The translations under genes and the position numbers were made by a program. A model generated the notes under the pieces. The model searched no databases. It was not told where the DNA came from and saw only the letters and a list, made by a program, of their open reading frames with translations. From the NCBI GenBank assembly GCA_042408875.1, contig JBHOQS010000027.1, positions 186,001 to 250,000 of the forward strand: DNA of 64,000 bases, written 5' to 3'. Positions 43,452 to 53,237 of this stretch are shown in pieces. The DNA comes from JBHOQS01 sp042408875. Lineage in GTDB: Bacteria; Chloroflexota; UBA11872; JBHOQS01. Positions within the stretch are counted from its first letter, which is position 1; every line of letters starts with the position of its first letter.

Positions 43452-45743
43452 TCACAAGCGAAAGCGTGCCAGGTGCTCGGCCAGGGTGCTGTAGCGGCGG
43501 CGAGCCTCGTCGTTGTTGATAGCGATGGCGACAGCCTGGGCCGAGCCGACCACGATGCAGCGGCGCCGCGCGCGAGAGACGGCGGTATAGAGCAGGTTGC
43601 GCTGGAGTAGCGGATAGTGCTGCTGGAGCAGCACGAGGATGACGCTGTCGAACTCGCTCCCCTGGGCCTTGTGCACTGAGATAGTGTAGGCCAGCGTCAA
43701 CTCGTCGGCGTCGGCAGCATCGTACGACACATCGAACGGGCGGCTGTCGTCACCGAGGAAGCGCACCACCAGCCGTCGCGTCGCCGGCTCGATCTCGACG
43801 ACGGTGCCGATATCCCCGTTGAAGACACCGCGGTCATAATTATTGCGGAGCTGCATGACTTTGTCGCCGCGGCGGAAGGGCTGGCCGCCGGCCGAAAGTT
43901 CTCCTGCGGGGTCCCGCAGTGGATTGACCGCGGCCTGGAGCGCCTGGTTCAGCTCCACGATGCCGCCGGGCGTGTGATACATCGGTGCGATCACCTGCAC
44001 CTCACTGAGCGGACGCCGCCGCAGTTCGTCTTTGAAGAGCCGCACGGCAGTAGCCACAGCCGCTGCCGGATCTTCCTGCCGCACCAGGAAGAAGCTGCCG
44101 GTGGCGCCGCATCCGTTTAAGGGGAACCGCCCGGCGTTGATGCGGTGCGCGTTTACCGCGACCATGCTTTCGCGGGCCTGACGGAAGAGCTCAACGAGCC
44201 AGGTGACCGGCACCGCTCCTGAGGCGATCAGGTCAGCCAGCACGTTACCGGGGCCGACCGAGGGAAGTTGGTCAGCGTCACCGACGAGCAGCAACGAGGC
44301 GTCGTCGGCGATGGCGCGCAGCAGATGGCAGGCCAGCGGCACATCCAGCATCGATGCCTCATCGACCACAATGTAGCGGTAAGGCAGGGGATGATCTTCG
44401 TCGTAGCCGAAGCGCCCGGTCGCCGGGTCATAGGCCAGCAGACGATGGATCGTTGCGGCGCGCCGGCCGGTGGCCTCGGCCAGGCGCTTCGCCGCCCGGC
44501 CGGTCGGGGCACAGAGGCAATACGGTACCCCGGCGCGCTCAAGCGCAGCCACCACCGCCACCACCGCAGTGGTTTTGCCGGTGCCTGGCCCACCGGTGAG
44601 CACGCTGAGCTTGCACTGGAGCGCCTTCACGGCGGCCTGGCGCTGGGCCTCGCTCAGCGCAGCCAGGCTGGCCGGCCCGCGGGCGATGCCGGGAGGCAGG
44701 CTGAGCGGCGCGGCAAGCAGGCGCGCCAGGTGCCGCGCCAGGCTCTCCTCAGCCTGGTAGAGTGAGCGAAGATAGGCGCGCCCGTCCTGGAGCACTACCT
44801 CGCCACGGCGTACGAGTCCCTCCAGGGCCGGGCGCACCTGCGAAGCCAGCGCCCGGCCCAGCAATCGTCCTGCGCGGGCCTCGAGCTCCTCGACCGGTAG
44901 ATACACGTGCCCGTTCTCTGCCCCCTCGGCCAGCGTGTGGCGCACTGCCGCGGCGATGCGTTCGGGGGCATCGGGCCGGCCGCCCAGGGCGGTATGCAGC
45001 GCATCGGCGGTGCGAAAGCCCACGCCCGGCAGGTCCTGCTCCAGCCGGTACGGATTGGCGCGGATGATCTCCAGCGCCGCCTCACCGTACCGGCGGTAGA
45101 TACGGGTAGCCAGGGTAGCGCTGACGTTGCGCTCGTGCAGGAAGAGCATGATCTGGCGGATGGTGCGTTGCTCGCGCCAGGCCGCCGCGATGGCAGCGGC
45201 GCGGGCTGGACCGATGCCGGGCACCTCGGTCAACCGCTCGGGCGTCTCCTCCAGCACCGCGGCCGTCTGGTCCCCGAAGTACGCCAGGATGGCCTCGGCC
45301 AGGGTCGGGCCGATGCCGGGCACCTCTCCTGAGGAGAGGTAGCTCCGCAGCGCCTCCCGTGTGATCGGCGCCGCGGCCTGAAAAGCGCGCACGCGAAAGC
45401 TCGCCCCATGGCGCGGGTGCTCTACCCATTCACCTTCGAGCGTGACGCTCTCGCCCACGCGCAGGCCGGGCATGGTCCCGGTGATGATCGGCAGGCGGTC
45501 CATCCGCTTGACGCGCGAGCCGTGGGGCCGAAAGCGAGCCACGACGAACCCGGTCTGTTCATTGCAGAAGATGATGCGCTCGACGATCCCCTCGAGCCGT
45601 GCCGGACCCGGCAGGAAGCGCGCTGGAGTGCTCCGCTTCCCCGGCAGCGGGGGGCTGGAAAGCTCAGGAGAACCGGATCCTGCCTGGGCGGTGGACGCAG
45701 ACGATACCATTTCGCCGGCCTGATGTGGACACACCGACAGCAT
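43452..45743 (-). CDS. recD2: RecD2-type ATP-dependent DNA helicase
   Basis: The 763-residue SF1B helicase has the RecD2 layout, lacking RecB/RecC partners. An N-terminal OB-like part (LEGIVERIIFCNEQTGFVVARF) is followed by helix-hairpin-helix motifs (VPGIGPTLAEAI, VPGIGPARAAAI, LPGVGFRTADAL). The helicase core has Walker A GGPGTGKTT near 384, Walker B VVDEASMLD near 457 and the C-terminal motif TISVHKAQGSEFD near 685, followed by LLYTAVSRAR. It unwinds DNA 5' to 3' in repair. The start is uncertain within the first 50 poorly conserved residues. Confidence 0.94.
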   Translation of the reverse strand: MLSVCPHQAGEMVSSASTAQAGSGSPELSSPPLPGKRSTPARFLPGPARLEGIVERIIFCNEQTGFVVARFRPHGSRVKRMDRLPIITGTMPGLRVGESVTLEGEWVEHPRHGASFRVRAFQAAAPITREALRSYLSSGEVPGIGPTLAEAILAYFGDQTAAVLEETPERLTEVPGIGPARAAAIAAAWREQRTIRQIMLFLHERNVSATLATRIYRRYGEAALEIIRANPYRLEQDLPGVGFRTADALHTALGGRPDAPERIAAAVRHTLAEGAENGHVYLPVEELEARAGRLLGRALASQVRPALEGLVRRGEVVLQDGRAYLRSLYQAEESLARHLARLLAAPLSLPPGIARGPASLAALSEAQRQAAVKALQCKLSVLTGGPGTGKTTAVVAVVAALERAGVPYCLCAPTGRAAKRLAEATGRRAATIHRLLAYDPATGRFGYDEDHPLPYRYIVVDEASMLDVPLACHLLRAIADDASLLLVGDADQLPSVGPGNVLADLIASGAVPVTWLVELFRQARESMVAVNAHRINAGRFPLNGCGATGSFFLVRQEDPAAAVATAVRLFKDELRRRPLSEVQVIAPMYHTPGGIVELNQALQAAVNPLRDPAGELSAGGQPFRRGDKVMQLRNNYDRGVFNGDIGTVVEIEPATRRLVVRFLGDDSRPFDVSYDAADADELTLAYTISVHKAQGSEFDSVILVLLQQHYPLLQRNLLYTAVSRARRRCIVVGSAQAVAIAINNDEARRRYSTLAEHLARFRL

Positions 45744-45783
45744 AGAGATAGAAAACCTGTTCTAAGTATAGGGAGCGCCGGCA

Positions 45784-46170
45784 GTGCCGTCAAGACCGCC
45801 TGGCGAGCTGGCCGACTACCTTAAGCGCGACGAGATCGATCCGCGCAAGCAGTATGTCCTAATGGGCAGTGAGATCTGGTGCGATAAGTACTATGCTCTG
45901 CCCTTCGACGCCGACCCGCGGGCGGTGTACTACAACAAGAGCATGCTGAAGCAGGCCGGCGCGCCAGATCCGTGGGATGATCGCATCCATTTCCGGCACG
46001 ATCACACTGTGCGGCACGACAACGAGTATAGTCAGGTGATGGCGGAAGTGTACGCGCTGCGGCAGCCATTGGTCGACACGTTGCGGGAGTTCAACCGCCG
46101 CGCGAGCAGCGAGGTTACCTACGGTGCCTGTCTGCCATACAAGGGTATGACTGTGCCGATCCGGCCGTAG
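45784..46170 (+). pseudogene. Sugar-binding protein fragment joined to unrelated sequence
   Basis: The 128-codon frame starts with part of a family 1 solute-binding protein (SEIWCDKYYALPFDADPRAVYYNKSMLKQAGAPDPWD). After about residue 65 it continues with sequence that does not fit that family (HDHTVRHDNEYSQ..., TLREFNRRASSEV). Signal peptide and both lobes are missing. The GTG start has no clear site. It looks like a mosaic remnant left by deletion, close to the apiosidase-like gene that such a transporter would have served. Confidence 0.65.
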
Positions 46171-46309
46171 CCGGCGGGCCTCTCTATAGGTTGTACAGCG
46201 TGGCGCTGCTGCGGTATCCTGCCGGCGGCATGCTGCGTTCGCCTCGCGCGGCCGCACCGCCGGTCGTTGTGCCATGACCCGGGCGAGCCGCCCTGAAATA
46301 GTTTTCTGG

Positions 46310-46374
46310 AATTTAATGTAAGGAGTAAGGAAATTAAGGAAATTAAGAAAAAATTAAGGAAAAGAAGAGAAGAA
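46310..46374 (+). repeat. Purine-rich AATTAAGGAAA tract before the apiosidase-like gene
   Basis: The bases before the GTG at 46375 are almost all A, G and T, with imperfect repeats of AAGGAAATT and AATTAAGGAAA. Similar purine-rich leaders precede the genes at 12919 and 57749. It includes several AAGGA sites that could serve as ribosome binding sites. Confidence 0.6.
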
Positions 46375-47976
46375 GTGAACCCGGCAATACCACCCCAGGT
46401 CCACCAGTGGGGACGTTTTGAAGCTGCGCTAGAGCTGGCGGTTGCCGGCCGGGCCGATCCGCTGCGCGATGTACACGTGGAAGGACAGTTCGTTACGCCG
46501 AGCGGCCGCACGCGCCGGGTACCCGGCTTCTGGGATGGCGGGATCACCTGGCGCGTGCGCATTGCCCCGGATGAAGCCGGTCCCTGGCGATATACGATCA
46601 CTGTGCGCCTAGCCGGTACAGAGCCGGTGCGCTCCGAGGGCGAGTTTACGTGTGTGCCGTACACTGGCAATAATCCGCTCTATCGTCATGGGCCGCCGCG
46701 CATGGCGGCTGATCGGCGTCGCCTGGTGCATGCCGACAGCACGCCCTTCTTCTGGCTGGCCGATACGGTCTGGAACGGCGCCCTGCTTTCGACACCACAG
46801 GAATGGGAGCGCTACATCGCCACACGCCGGGCGCAGGGTTTCACCGCAGCGCAATTCGTCAGCACGCAGTGGCGCACCGCGCCAGATGGCGGTCCTGACG
46901 GGCCTGCCTACATCGGCGGCCGCCGACTGGAGGCTGTCCGGCCGCAGTTCTTCCGCCGTCTGGATGCGCGTATCGATGCCCTGGCCGAGGCCGGGCTGGT
47001 GGCCGCGCCGGTGCTGCTGTGGGCGATCAGCCGCGGCGAAAACGCCGAATACAACCCCGGCCATGTGCTCTCGGAAGACGACGCGGTGTTGCTGGCGCGC
47101 TACCAGGTGGCGCGCTGGCAGGCGCATCCGGTGGTGTGGATCCTGAACGGCGACGGCACGTACACCGGCGAGCAGGCCGAGCGCTGGCGGCGCATCGGGC
47201 GCGCGGTCTTCCCATCGGGCGAGGAGCGCGCACCGGTGGCTACACATCCCGGCGGCCGGCAGTGGGTCGGCGATGAGTTTCGTACCGAGCCGTGGCTGGA
47301 CATCATCGGCTACCAGAGCGGGCACGGCGATGACGAGGCCACCTGGCGCTGGCTCGTGGAAGGTCCGCCGGCGCAGCGCTGGCGGGAGGTCCCCGAGAAG
47401 GCAGTGATCAACCTGGAGCCCTGCTACGAGGGGCACCTGGCGTACCACTCGCGCCAGCCCCATACGCCCCAGAATGTGCGCCGTGCTTGTTACTGGAGCC
47501 TGCTGGTCACACCCACCGCAGGCGTTACCTATGGTGGTCACGGTGTGTGGGGCTGGGACGACGGCACCAGGACGCCCGTAGCCCATCCGAACACCGGCAT
47601 TCCGCTTCCCTGGCAGCAGGCGCTGCACATGCCCGGCGCGGAACAGATGCGCTACCTGAGCACGCTCTTCCAGTCGCTGGCCTGGTGGACGCTCTGGCCG
47701 GACCAATCGCTCGTGCGTGAGCAGCCTGGCGTGCACGACGTCCGGCGCTTCATCGCCGCCGCTCGCAGCGAGGACGGCCGCCTGGCGGTGCTCTACGTGC
47801 CGGCCGGCGGCTCGGTGCACCTGGACGCAGCGCGGCTCGCGCTCCCGCTTCAGGCGCTGTGGGCAAACCCGCGGGACGGCTCCAGGCAGGACGGATCAGG
47901 TGTATCGAGCCAGGAGGCCACGCTGGTGGCCCCGGATGAGCAGGACTGGCTGCTGGTGTTGGCCGCGGGGTCCTGA
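46375..47976 (+). CDS. Apiosidase-like (DUF4038/GH140-type) glycosidase
   Basis: A 533-residue protein with a DUF5060-like N-terminal beta domain (about 1-95: WGRFEAALEL, VPGFWDGGITWRVRIAPDEAGPW) and a DUF4038 TIM barrel (about 105-450: FFWLADTVWNGALLSTPQEWERYIATRRAQGF, VVWILNGDGTY, INLEPCYEG). In GH140 apiosidases of gut bacteria this architecture cuts apiose from pectin. Likely catalytic acids lie in the LNGDG and NLEPCYEG loops, by analogy only. There is no signal peptide, so it is probably cytoplasmic. The GTG at 46375 follows a purine-rich leader with several AAGGA motifs. Confidence 0.82.
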   Translation: MNPAIPPQVHQWGRFEAALELAVAGRADPLRDVHVEGQFVTPSGRTRRVPGFWDGGITWRVRIAPDEAGPWRYTITVRLAGTEPVRSEGEFTCVPYTGNNPLYRHGPPRMAADRRRLVHADSTPFFWLADTVWNGALLSTPQEWERYIATRRAQGFTAAQFVSTQWRTAPDGGPDGPAYIGGRRLEAVRPQFFRRLDARIDALAEAGLVAAPVLLWAISRGENAEYNPGHVLSEDDAVLLARYQVARWQAHPVVWILNGDGTYTGEQAERWRRIGRAVFPSGEERAPVATHPGGRQWVGDEFRTEPWLDIIGYQSGHGDDEATWRWLVEGPPAQRWREVPEKAVINLEPCYEGHLAYHSRQPHTPQNVRRACYWSLLVTPTAGVTYGGHGVWGWDDGTRTPVAHPNTGIPLPWQQALHMPGAEQMRYLSTLFQSLAWWTLWPDQSLVREQPGVHDVRRFIAAARSEDGRLAVLYVPAGGSVHLDAARLALPLQALWANPRDGSRQDGSGVSSQEATLVAPDEQDWLLVLAAGS

Positions 47977-48157
47977 CCTGTCTTTTCTTTTCGCAGGGCC
48001 GTGGCAAGACCTGCGAAGGGTTCACCAAGATGCCCGGCGCGGCTGGGGCGTGCCCCCTAGCTGGCGCTCGCTATCTCTGCCGGATACGACGATGGGGTAT
48101 ACTAAGGCCATCGGCGGCCTAGTGCCCCGACTGCTCACCTGACCGGCGAGATGGTGC

Positions 48158-48718
48158 GTGAGTACAGTATCGGAGAGTCCGGCAACCTTCTACTGCACCC
48201 GGCATCCAGCGCGTGAGACGCTGCTGTGCTGCGGCCGCTGTGGCCGTCCCTTCTGCGTGGCCTGCCTGGTCATGACGGAGGCAGGCCAGAGGTGCCATGA
48301 GTGTGCCGGCGTGCGCCCCCCGGCGCCGCGCCGCGTGCGCGCGGTGCGCGCCCTGGCGCTGACGGCCGGTAGCTCGGCCATGGTGGGGGCGTTGATGCTG
48401 GTGCTGGCGATCCTTGGCCCGCTGCGCTCCTTCGGCCTGCTGGGAATGCTCCTCGTGGGCGTCATGCTGGGTGCCGGGGTTAGTGCGCTATTGCGCGACG
48501 TGATCACCCTGCGCACGCGGCGGCTGTTACTTCCTCTGGCGGCTGGCGCCATCGTCCTGGGCGGTCTAGCGGGCCAGATGCTGGCGCTGGTGCTGTTCCA
48601 CTCGGGCACCCTCGACCGCGAGCGTGTGCTGCTCGCCCTCGTCGCCGTGGCCCTCAACTGGAACTTCTGGCTGGTCGCGCTCGTCGCTTCGATCACTGCA
48701 GTCGTGCGGCTACGCTGA
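48158..48718 (+). CDS. B-box-type zinc-binding membrane protein
   Basis: The 186-residue protein has an N-terminal zinc-ribbon/B-box-like cluster (CTRHPARETLLCCGRCGRPFC, VACLVMTEAGQRCHEC, residues about 12-48) followed by about four membrane helices (65-85, 92-112, 125-145, 160-182). Proteins of this layout are widespread in Chloroflexota and Actinobacteriota with unknown function; some related ones belong to the rhomboid group, but no rhomboid Ser-His pair is visible. The start is a GTG at 48158. Confidence 0.8.
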   Translation: MSTVSESPATFYCTRHPARETLLCCGRCGRPFCVACLVMTEAGQRCHECAGVRPPAPRRVRAVRALALTAGSSAMVGALMLVLAILGPLRSFGLLGMLLVGVMLGAGVSALLRDVITLRTRRLLLPLAAGAIVLGGLAGQMLALVLFHSGTLDRERVLLALVAVALNWNFWLVALVASITAVVRLR

Positions 48719-48772
48719 GGCGCTGTACCGCAATGCTGCTGGGCTGGGTGCCAGCACCGGCCAGCGGCGCTA

Positions 48773-49882
48773 TCACGCCGCGTACCGTCTGATCATCTCC
48801 TCGTCGAGCTCGACACCGAGGCCAGGACGCTGCGGCGCGTGGACGTAGCCGTCGGCATCGGGGAGAAGCGGCTGTGCCAGGAGCTGCTGCGCCGGCCAGG
48901 CTGGCTCGCTGGGGCGGTCGCGCATGATCTCCAGGTACGGCGAGTTGGGCACCGCGCAGGAGAAGTGCAGGTGCGCCACTGTGCCCAGCCCCCCGCCGCC
49001 GTGGTGGGGCACGCAGAGCTTCGCGTGCATCTCGGCCAGGGCAGCGATCTTCTTGAGCTGCCAGATACTCTCTGAGACCAGACAGTCCGGCTGGACGATG
49101 CTGTAGCAGCCGCGCTCAATCAGCCAGCGGAATTCATGCAGAAAACGGTTATTCTCGCCGCCGGCGATAGGGATGCTTACGCTGGACGACAGCCGCTCCA
49201 GGCCATCCAGATCATAGCGTGAGAGCGGCTCCTCCAGCCACACCACACCCAGGTCCTCGAGCGCCTGGGCCATGTAGAGCGCGCGCCGGAAGTCCCAGAT
49301 CACGCCTGCCTGGACCGAGGGGGTGACCGGCGTCTGAGCCTGGTTGGCGTCAACCATGATCTCCATGCGGTCGCCCACTGCCTTGCGCACGGCCTGGACG
49401 AGTGCCAGGTCCTCCTGGACGGTCTCGTTGTGCAGGCGCAGCTTGATGGCGCGGAAGCCCTCGGCGTAGAAGCCCAGCGCATCCTCGGCACGCTGCTCAG
49501 GCGTGCCAACCTGCACCAGGCTGGCGTAGGCCTTGATGCGGTCGGTGTAGCCGCCCCACAGCTTGTACAGCGGCTGCCCGCACGCCTTGCCGATGATATC
49601 CCACAGCGCGACCTCGACGCCCCAGGCTGTGCCGGCGATGCGGAGTTGCCGGATATGCTGCTCGACCAGGAAGGGATCCTGGCCGATGAAATACTGGCGC
49701 AGCGGCTCCGGCAGGCCAGCTGGACCGACCATGGCGCGCCCTTCGATCCCTTCATCGGTCGTGACACGCACGATGCCGATCGTCGCCGCACGGGTCACAG
49801 TGCCGGGCGCCCAGGCATAACGCAGCTCGCGCGGCAGCGGCACATCGCGCAGCACCTGCACCTCGACAGCTGTGATCTTCAT
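48773..49882 (-). CDS. Mandelate racemase/muconate lactonizing enzyme family protein
   Basis: A 369-residue enolase-superfamily enzyme. The capping domain (TDEGIEGRAMVG, WGVEVALWDIIGKACGQPLYKLWGG) leads into the barrel with the catalytic Lys segment KLRLHNE, metal ligands in MVDANQAQ, WLEEPLSRYD and AGGENN, and a later His in VPHHGGG. These fit the acid-sugar dehydratase or racemase branch rather than muconate cycloisomerase. It differs from the ManD-like protein at 25048 by lacking THDVHE. The ATG at 49882 has GGGGAT. The substrate is unknown. Confidence 0.88.
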   Translation of the reverse strand: MKITAVEVQVLRDVPLPRELRYAWAPGTVTRAATIGIVRVTTDEGIEGRAMVGPAGLPEPLRQYFIGQDPFLVEQHIRQLRIAGTAWGVEVALWDIIGKACGQPLYKLWGGYTDRIKAYASLVQVGTPEQRAEDALGFYAEGFRAIKLRLHNETVQEDLALVQAVRKAVGDRMEIMVDANQAQTPVTPSVQAGVIWDFRRALYMAQALEDLGVVWLEEPLSRYDLDGLERLSSSVSIPIAGGENNRFLHEFRWLIERGCYSIVQPDCLVSESIWQLKKIAALAEMHAKLCVPHHGGGGLGTVAHLHFSCAVPNSPYLEIMRDRPSEPAWPAQQLLAQPLLPDADGYVHAPQRPGLGVELDEEMIRRYAA

Positions 49883-50184
49883 TGGCTATCCCCTGGGGTT
49901 CTCCCCTTCGCACCGGCGTTCACTGGAGGAGTGGCGCCAGTATACGCGGTGCCGGCCGCGCGCTCAACCCGGTGTCCTGCGCACCGGCATCGTGTTGTTG
50001 TACCGAATGGCCGGGCGCAGTAGACTTACAGTGCGTGGCGGTGCGCTCCCGCCTGCGGGCCCGGCTGTTCGTTCGGGCTCGCGTGACCGCCAAACCACGC
50101 TACGAAGCAGGAACGTATACATGCATAGACGAGCGTTCTGCGGACAGGTAGCGGGCGCACTGACGCCGTAGAGAGGGGGACCCG
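49883..50184. other. Divergent intergenic region, no gene seen
   Basis: About 300 bases between divergent genes (minus-strand enolase-superfamily and plus-strand molybdoprotein). Promoters for both must lie here but none is clear. No repeat or RNA element was recognised; GAGAGGGGG before 50185 is the molybdoprotein ribosome binding site. Confidence 0.4.
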
Positions 50185-51813
50185 ATGGCCGGCGACGTAG
50201 TCATTCCAGCAGCGCACCAGCACGAGGTACTGAAGGGCGAGGACGCACCGCCTTCAACTACACGAGGCGAGTTCCTGGCCGGGGCGACTGCCGGCGCGGC
50301 GGCGTTGCTCGTGATGCTGGCGGGCCGTTTCCTGCTCAACGTCCCCACGCTGCCTGAGCTCATTGCGACCAAGTCCCTGGACTTCGTGCCGCTGACGCTT
50401 TTTGAGTTCGTTCTGAGCGTGTTCGGCAGCCTGGCGAAGCGCTTGCTGCTCGTGGCAGTGATGCTGGCTATGGTGGCGGTTGCAGGAGTGCTGGCGCAAT
50501 GGCTGGCGCGCTCGCCCGAGCGTCGCGGGCGGCTGCTGCCCGCGCTGAAGGTGGCGGCTGCGCTCTGGGCGCTCACCCTGGTGGTGCTCCTGCCCTTCAC
50601 TGGCGCAGGGCTGGCCGGCTGGGCGCTGCCGGCCGGCGCACCGGCGGTGATGCTGGTTGAGCTGCTCAGCTTCGCCGCGTATGCGCTCGTGCTCGTATGG
50701 GTGCGTCCTCTGGCCCTGGCGCTGGCCGCCCCGCAGTCGGCGACTGTCGGGGGAACACAGCCGGACCGCCGTCGGGTGCTTGCCGCGCTGGCGTATGTGA
50801 CTGCAGGGGTAGCCGCGCTGGGAGGCGTGGCGCTGTGGCTGCGCAGCGGAGTGAAGTCCGGGTCCGTGGCCACACCGGTGGCCCAGCCGGACACCGGTGC
50901 GCTCGCCTCCCCGTTCGACGTGGTGACCCGCGTTACCCCTGAAATCACACCAAATGACAAGTTTTATACAGTATCGAAGAATATGCTGGCAGACCCCAGC
51001 GTCGATGTGCGCTCCTGGCGCCTGGATATCCGCGGGCTGGTCGAGCGCCCGTTCTCGCTGCGCTATGACGAGCTGAGGGCCCTGCCGGCCGTCGAACAGT
51101 ACAACACGCTGGAATGTATCAGCAACGAGGTCGGCGGCGACCTGATCGGCAACGCGCACTGGAAGGGTGTGCGCCTGCGCGACCTGCTGGAGCGTGCCGG
51201 AGTGAAGCCCGGCGCGCGCAAGGTGGTGTTTCACGCAGCCGACGGCTACACCGATAGCATTACGCTGGAGAAGGCGCTTGAGCCCGGCACGGTGCTGGCC
51301 TACGAGATGAACGGCGAAGTGCTGCCGAAGGCGCATGGCTATCCAGCGCGGCTCCTGGTGCCGGGCATCTACGGTATGAAGAACGTCAAGTGGGTGACGG
51401 CCATCGAAGTCGTGGATTACGATTTCAAGGGCTTTTGGCAGAAGCAGGGCTGGAGCGATGAGGCGGTCTACAAGACCATGTCGCGCATCGACGTGCCGCG
51501 CAACGGCCAGCAGCTCGCGCCCGGCGCCTCCCTGGGCGGCATCGCCTTTGCCGGCGACCGCGGCATCACCGCGGTCGAGGTAAGCCTCGATGAGGGCCAG
51601 ACCTGGCAGCCGGCCCGCGTCAAGGAAGCGCTGGGGCCGTTCACCTGGGTGCTCTGGGTCTTCCAGGCGCCGCCGGACGTCTCCGGCCCGCGGAAGGTGA
51701 AGGTGCGCGCCACCGACGGCCGCGGGCTGCACCAGACGTCGCATTACGTCCCGCCAGCGCCGGACGGTGCCGAAGGGCTGCACACGATCGTCGTGCAGTT
51801 CGGCGGGCGGTAA
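50185..51813 (+). CDS. Membrane-anchored sulfite-oxidase-type molybdopterin protein
   Basis: A 542-residue protein: about five membrane helices in the first 230 residues (for example AGAAALLVMLAGRFL, VLAALAYVTAGVAALGG), then an extracytoplasmic Moco domain (about 245-430) and a C-terminal dimerisation-like domain. The Moco Cys is in TLECISNEVGGDLIGN near residue 310, with later WKGVRLRDLLE, YPARLLVPGIYGMKNVKWV and HYVPP. This is the sulfite oxidase/YedY superfamily with a fused membrane part. Substrates could be sulfite or oxidised methionine. The ATG at 50185 has GAGAGGGGG. Confidence 0.9.
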   Translation: MAGDVVIPAAHQHEVLKGEDAPPSTTRGEFLAGATAGAAALLVMLAGRFLLNVPTLPELIATKSLDFVPLTLFEFVLSVFGSLAKRLLLVAVMLAMVAVAGVLAQWLARSPERRGRLLPALKVAAALWALTLVVLLPFTGAGLAGWALPAGAPAVMLVELLSFAAYALVLVWVRPLALALAAPQSATVGGTQPDRRRVLAALAYVTAGVAALGGVALWLRSGVKSGSVATPVAQPDTGALASPFDVVTRVTPEITPNDKFYTVSKNMLADPSVDVRSWRLDIRGLVERPFSLRYDELRALPAVEQYNTLECISNEVGGDLIGNAHWKGVRLRDLLERAGVKPGARKVVFHAADGYTDSITLEKALEPGTVLAYEMNGEVLPKAHGYPARLLVPGIYGMKNVKWVTAIEVVDYDFKGFWQKQGWSDEAVYKTMSRIDVPRNGQQLAPGASLGGIAFAGDRGITAVEVSLDEGQTWQPARVKEALGPFTWVLWVFQAPPDVSGPRKVKVRATDGRGLHQTSHYVPPAPDGAEGLHTIVVQFGGR

Positions 51814-51855
51814 GGAAGCGTGTGACTGCGGATCATTCAGTGGATAGGCGCTTTT

Positions 51856-52875
51856 TCAGCCTGTTTCTTTTCGCCACACCAGCACACTATCACGCTCCAC
51901 GCGGAGCGTTGTTCCCAGAGCGGCCGAACGGGCCACGAGGTCTTCGACAAGCTCGGTCGTGGCCGAGGGCGCTAGGATCACCGGATGGCCCGCCTCATCG
52001 CGGCGCACCGTATAAAAGCGTACTTCCACCAGCGAGCGCTCCTCGACGCGCGCCTCGGCCAGTAGGCCGTCGCGATAGGCGCGCATCGGGGGCCAGTCGA
52101 ACACGAAGTTGCCCAGGCTGTAGAAGATCGCGCGGTCGCGGTAGAGCTCAACAGCCTGGGGCACGTGGGGGTGGCTGCCGACGACCACGTCGGCGCCAGC
52201 GTCGATAGCGGCCTGGCCCAGCGTGGGCTGATACTGCGCCAGATCGCGGCTGCCGGACACGCCCCAGTGGAAGTACACGATCAACACATCGACCTGGGGG
52301 CGCAGGGCGCGGATATCGGCCTCCAGAGCTGCCTGTTCAGCGGCGTGAGGCCAGGAGAGGGTGGTCGCCGGAGCGCCGGGCATCTCCTCGACGCGATGGT
52401 GCGGCTGGTAGGCGGTGTGGCACTTCACCGTTGCCACGCCCGGCTCGGTCTCGGTCGCGGCGTGCCCGTATGGCCAGAAGACGCAGGTGTAGGAGAGCAT
52501 TCCCACGCGCACGCCGTCACGCGTCACAGTCGCTGGGCGGCGCGCCTCCTCCCGCGTGCGGCCCGAGCCGGCGTGGGCGATGCCGAAGCTGTCCAGGGTC
52601 TCGAGCGACTCCAGGATCGGCGCCGCGCCAAAGGTCACATTATTGGCGGTGGCGACCATGTCGATGTGTGCTTTGACCAGTCCAGTGACCATGCGCCGCT
52701 CAGGCTGGCGCCAACCGGCCTTGTGGGGGATGGTGTACTGCGGGTCAGAGAGACAGCCTTCGAGATTGACGATGCGCAGGTCAGCCTGTTCGAAGAATGC
52801 CAGGACGTGGTCGAAGGCTGTCGCGGGATCCTCACGCCCCTGCAAGTGTGTATCGCCGGCAATGAGAATGCGCAT
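51856..52875 (-). CDS. CapA-family metallophosphoesterase-like protein
   Basis: A 339-residue protein of the CapA (poly-gamma-glutamate synthesis) family, a calcineurin-type fold. Motifs include ILIAGDTHLQG, DLRIVNLEGCLSD, MVATANNVTFG (the usual NNH is changed to NNV), VLIVYFHWGVSG and VVVGSHPHVPQAVELYRDRAIFYSLGNFVFD. No signal peptide or membrane helix is seen, unlike typical CapA. It may act on a wall-linked or phosphorylated substrate; no capB/capC genes are nearby. The ATG at 52875 follows AAGGGAA. Confidence 0.87.
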   Translation of the reverse strand: MRILIAGDTHLQGREDPATAFDHVLAFFEQADLRIVNLEGCLSDPQYTIPHKAGWRQPERRMVTGLVKAHIDMVATANNVTFGAAPILESLETLDSFGIAHAGSGRTREEARRPATVTRDGVRVGMLSYTCVFWPYGHAATETEPGVATVKCHTAYQPHHRVEEMPGAPATTLSWPHAAEQAALEADIRALRPQVDVLIVYFHWGVSGSRDLAQYQPTLGQAAIDAGADVVVGSHPHVPQAVELYRDRAIFYSLGNFVFDWPPMRAYRDGLLAEARVEERSLVEVRFYTVRRDEAGHPVILAPSATTELVEDLVARSAALGTTLRVERDSVLVWRKETG

Positions 52876-53157
52876 GGTTCATTCCCTTGCTTCTACGTAT
52901 CTGGGCGTCTACGCCCGCGGCGTCTGTGGGTGCTCCACCGATGCCTGACTGGAGCTGTATACGGGAGCGGCATCACCGGGTGCATAGGAGAGACACGCAC
53001 CGCTGCCCGATGAGCACAGCGCATGCCAGCGTAGTGATGCACGCTGGGACACCAGCAGTATGCGCGATCAGACAAGTCGGGTCAATAGCGGGCGGGCGCT
53101 ACCTCGGGGAGCCGGGCGCGCGGCTTGAAGGTATCCTGTCGAAATGATAAAGTGCGG

Positions 53158-53187
53158 TTGACTGGCGATCGGACTGCCAGGTTATTG
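53158..53187 (+). promoter_or_regulatory. Candidate sigma-70 promoter
   Basis: TTGACT at 53158-53163 and TTATTG at 53182-53187 are separated by 18 bases, about 50 bases before the thioredoxin-fold gene at 53238. The -10 box is weak, so this is tentative. The 360-base region from 52876 to 53237 shows no gene. Confidence 0.4.
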
Positions 53188-53237
53188 CGTAGATGAGGCG
53201 GTGAGAGGGCCCTCGTTGCTGTCGTCGGGAGGTGCCG

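Noticed and set aside
50254..51783. 509-codon minus-strand frame over the molybdoprotein
   Set aside because: The sulfite-oxidase family protein on the plus strand accounts for the region; the antisense frame has no recognisable domain or start signal.
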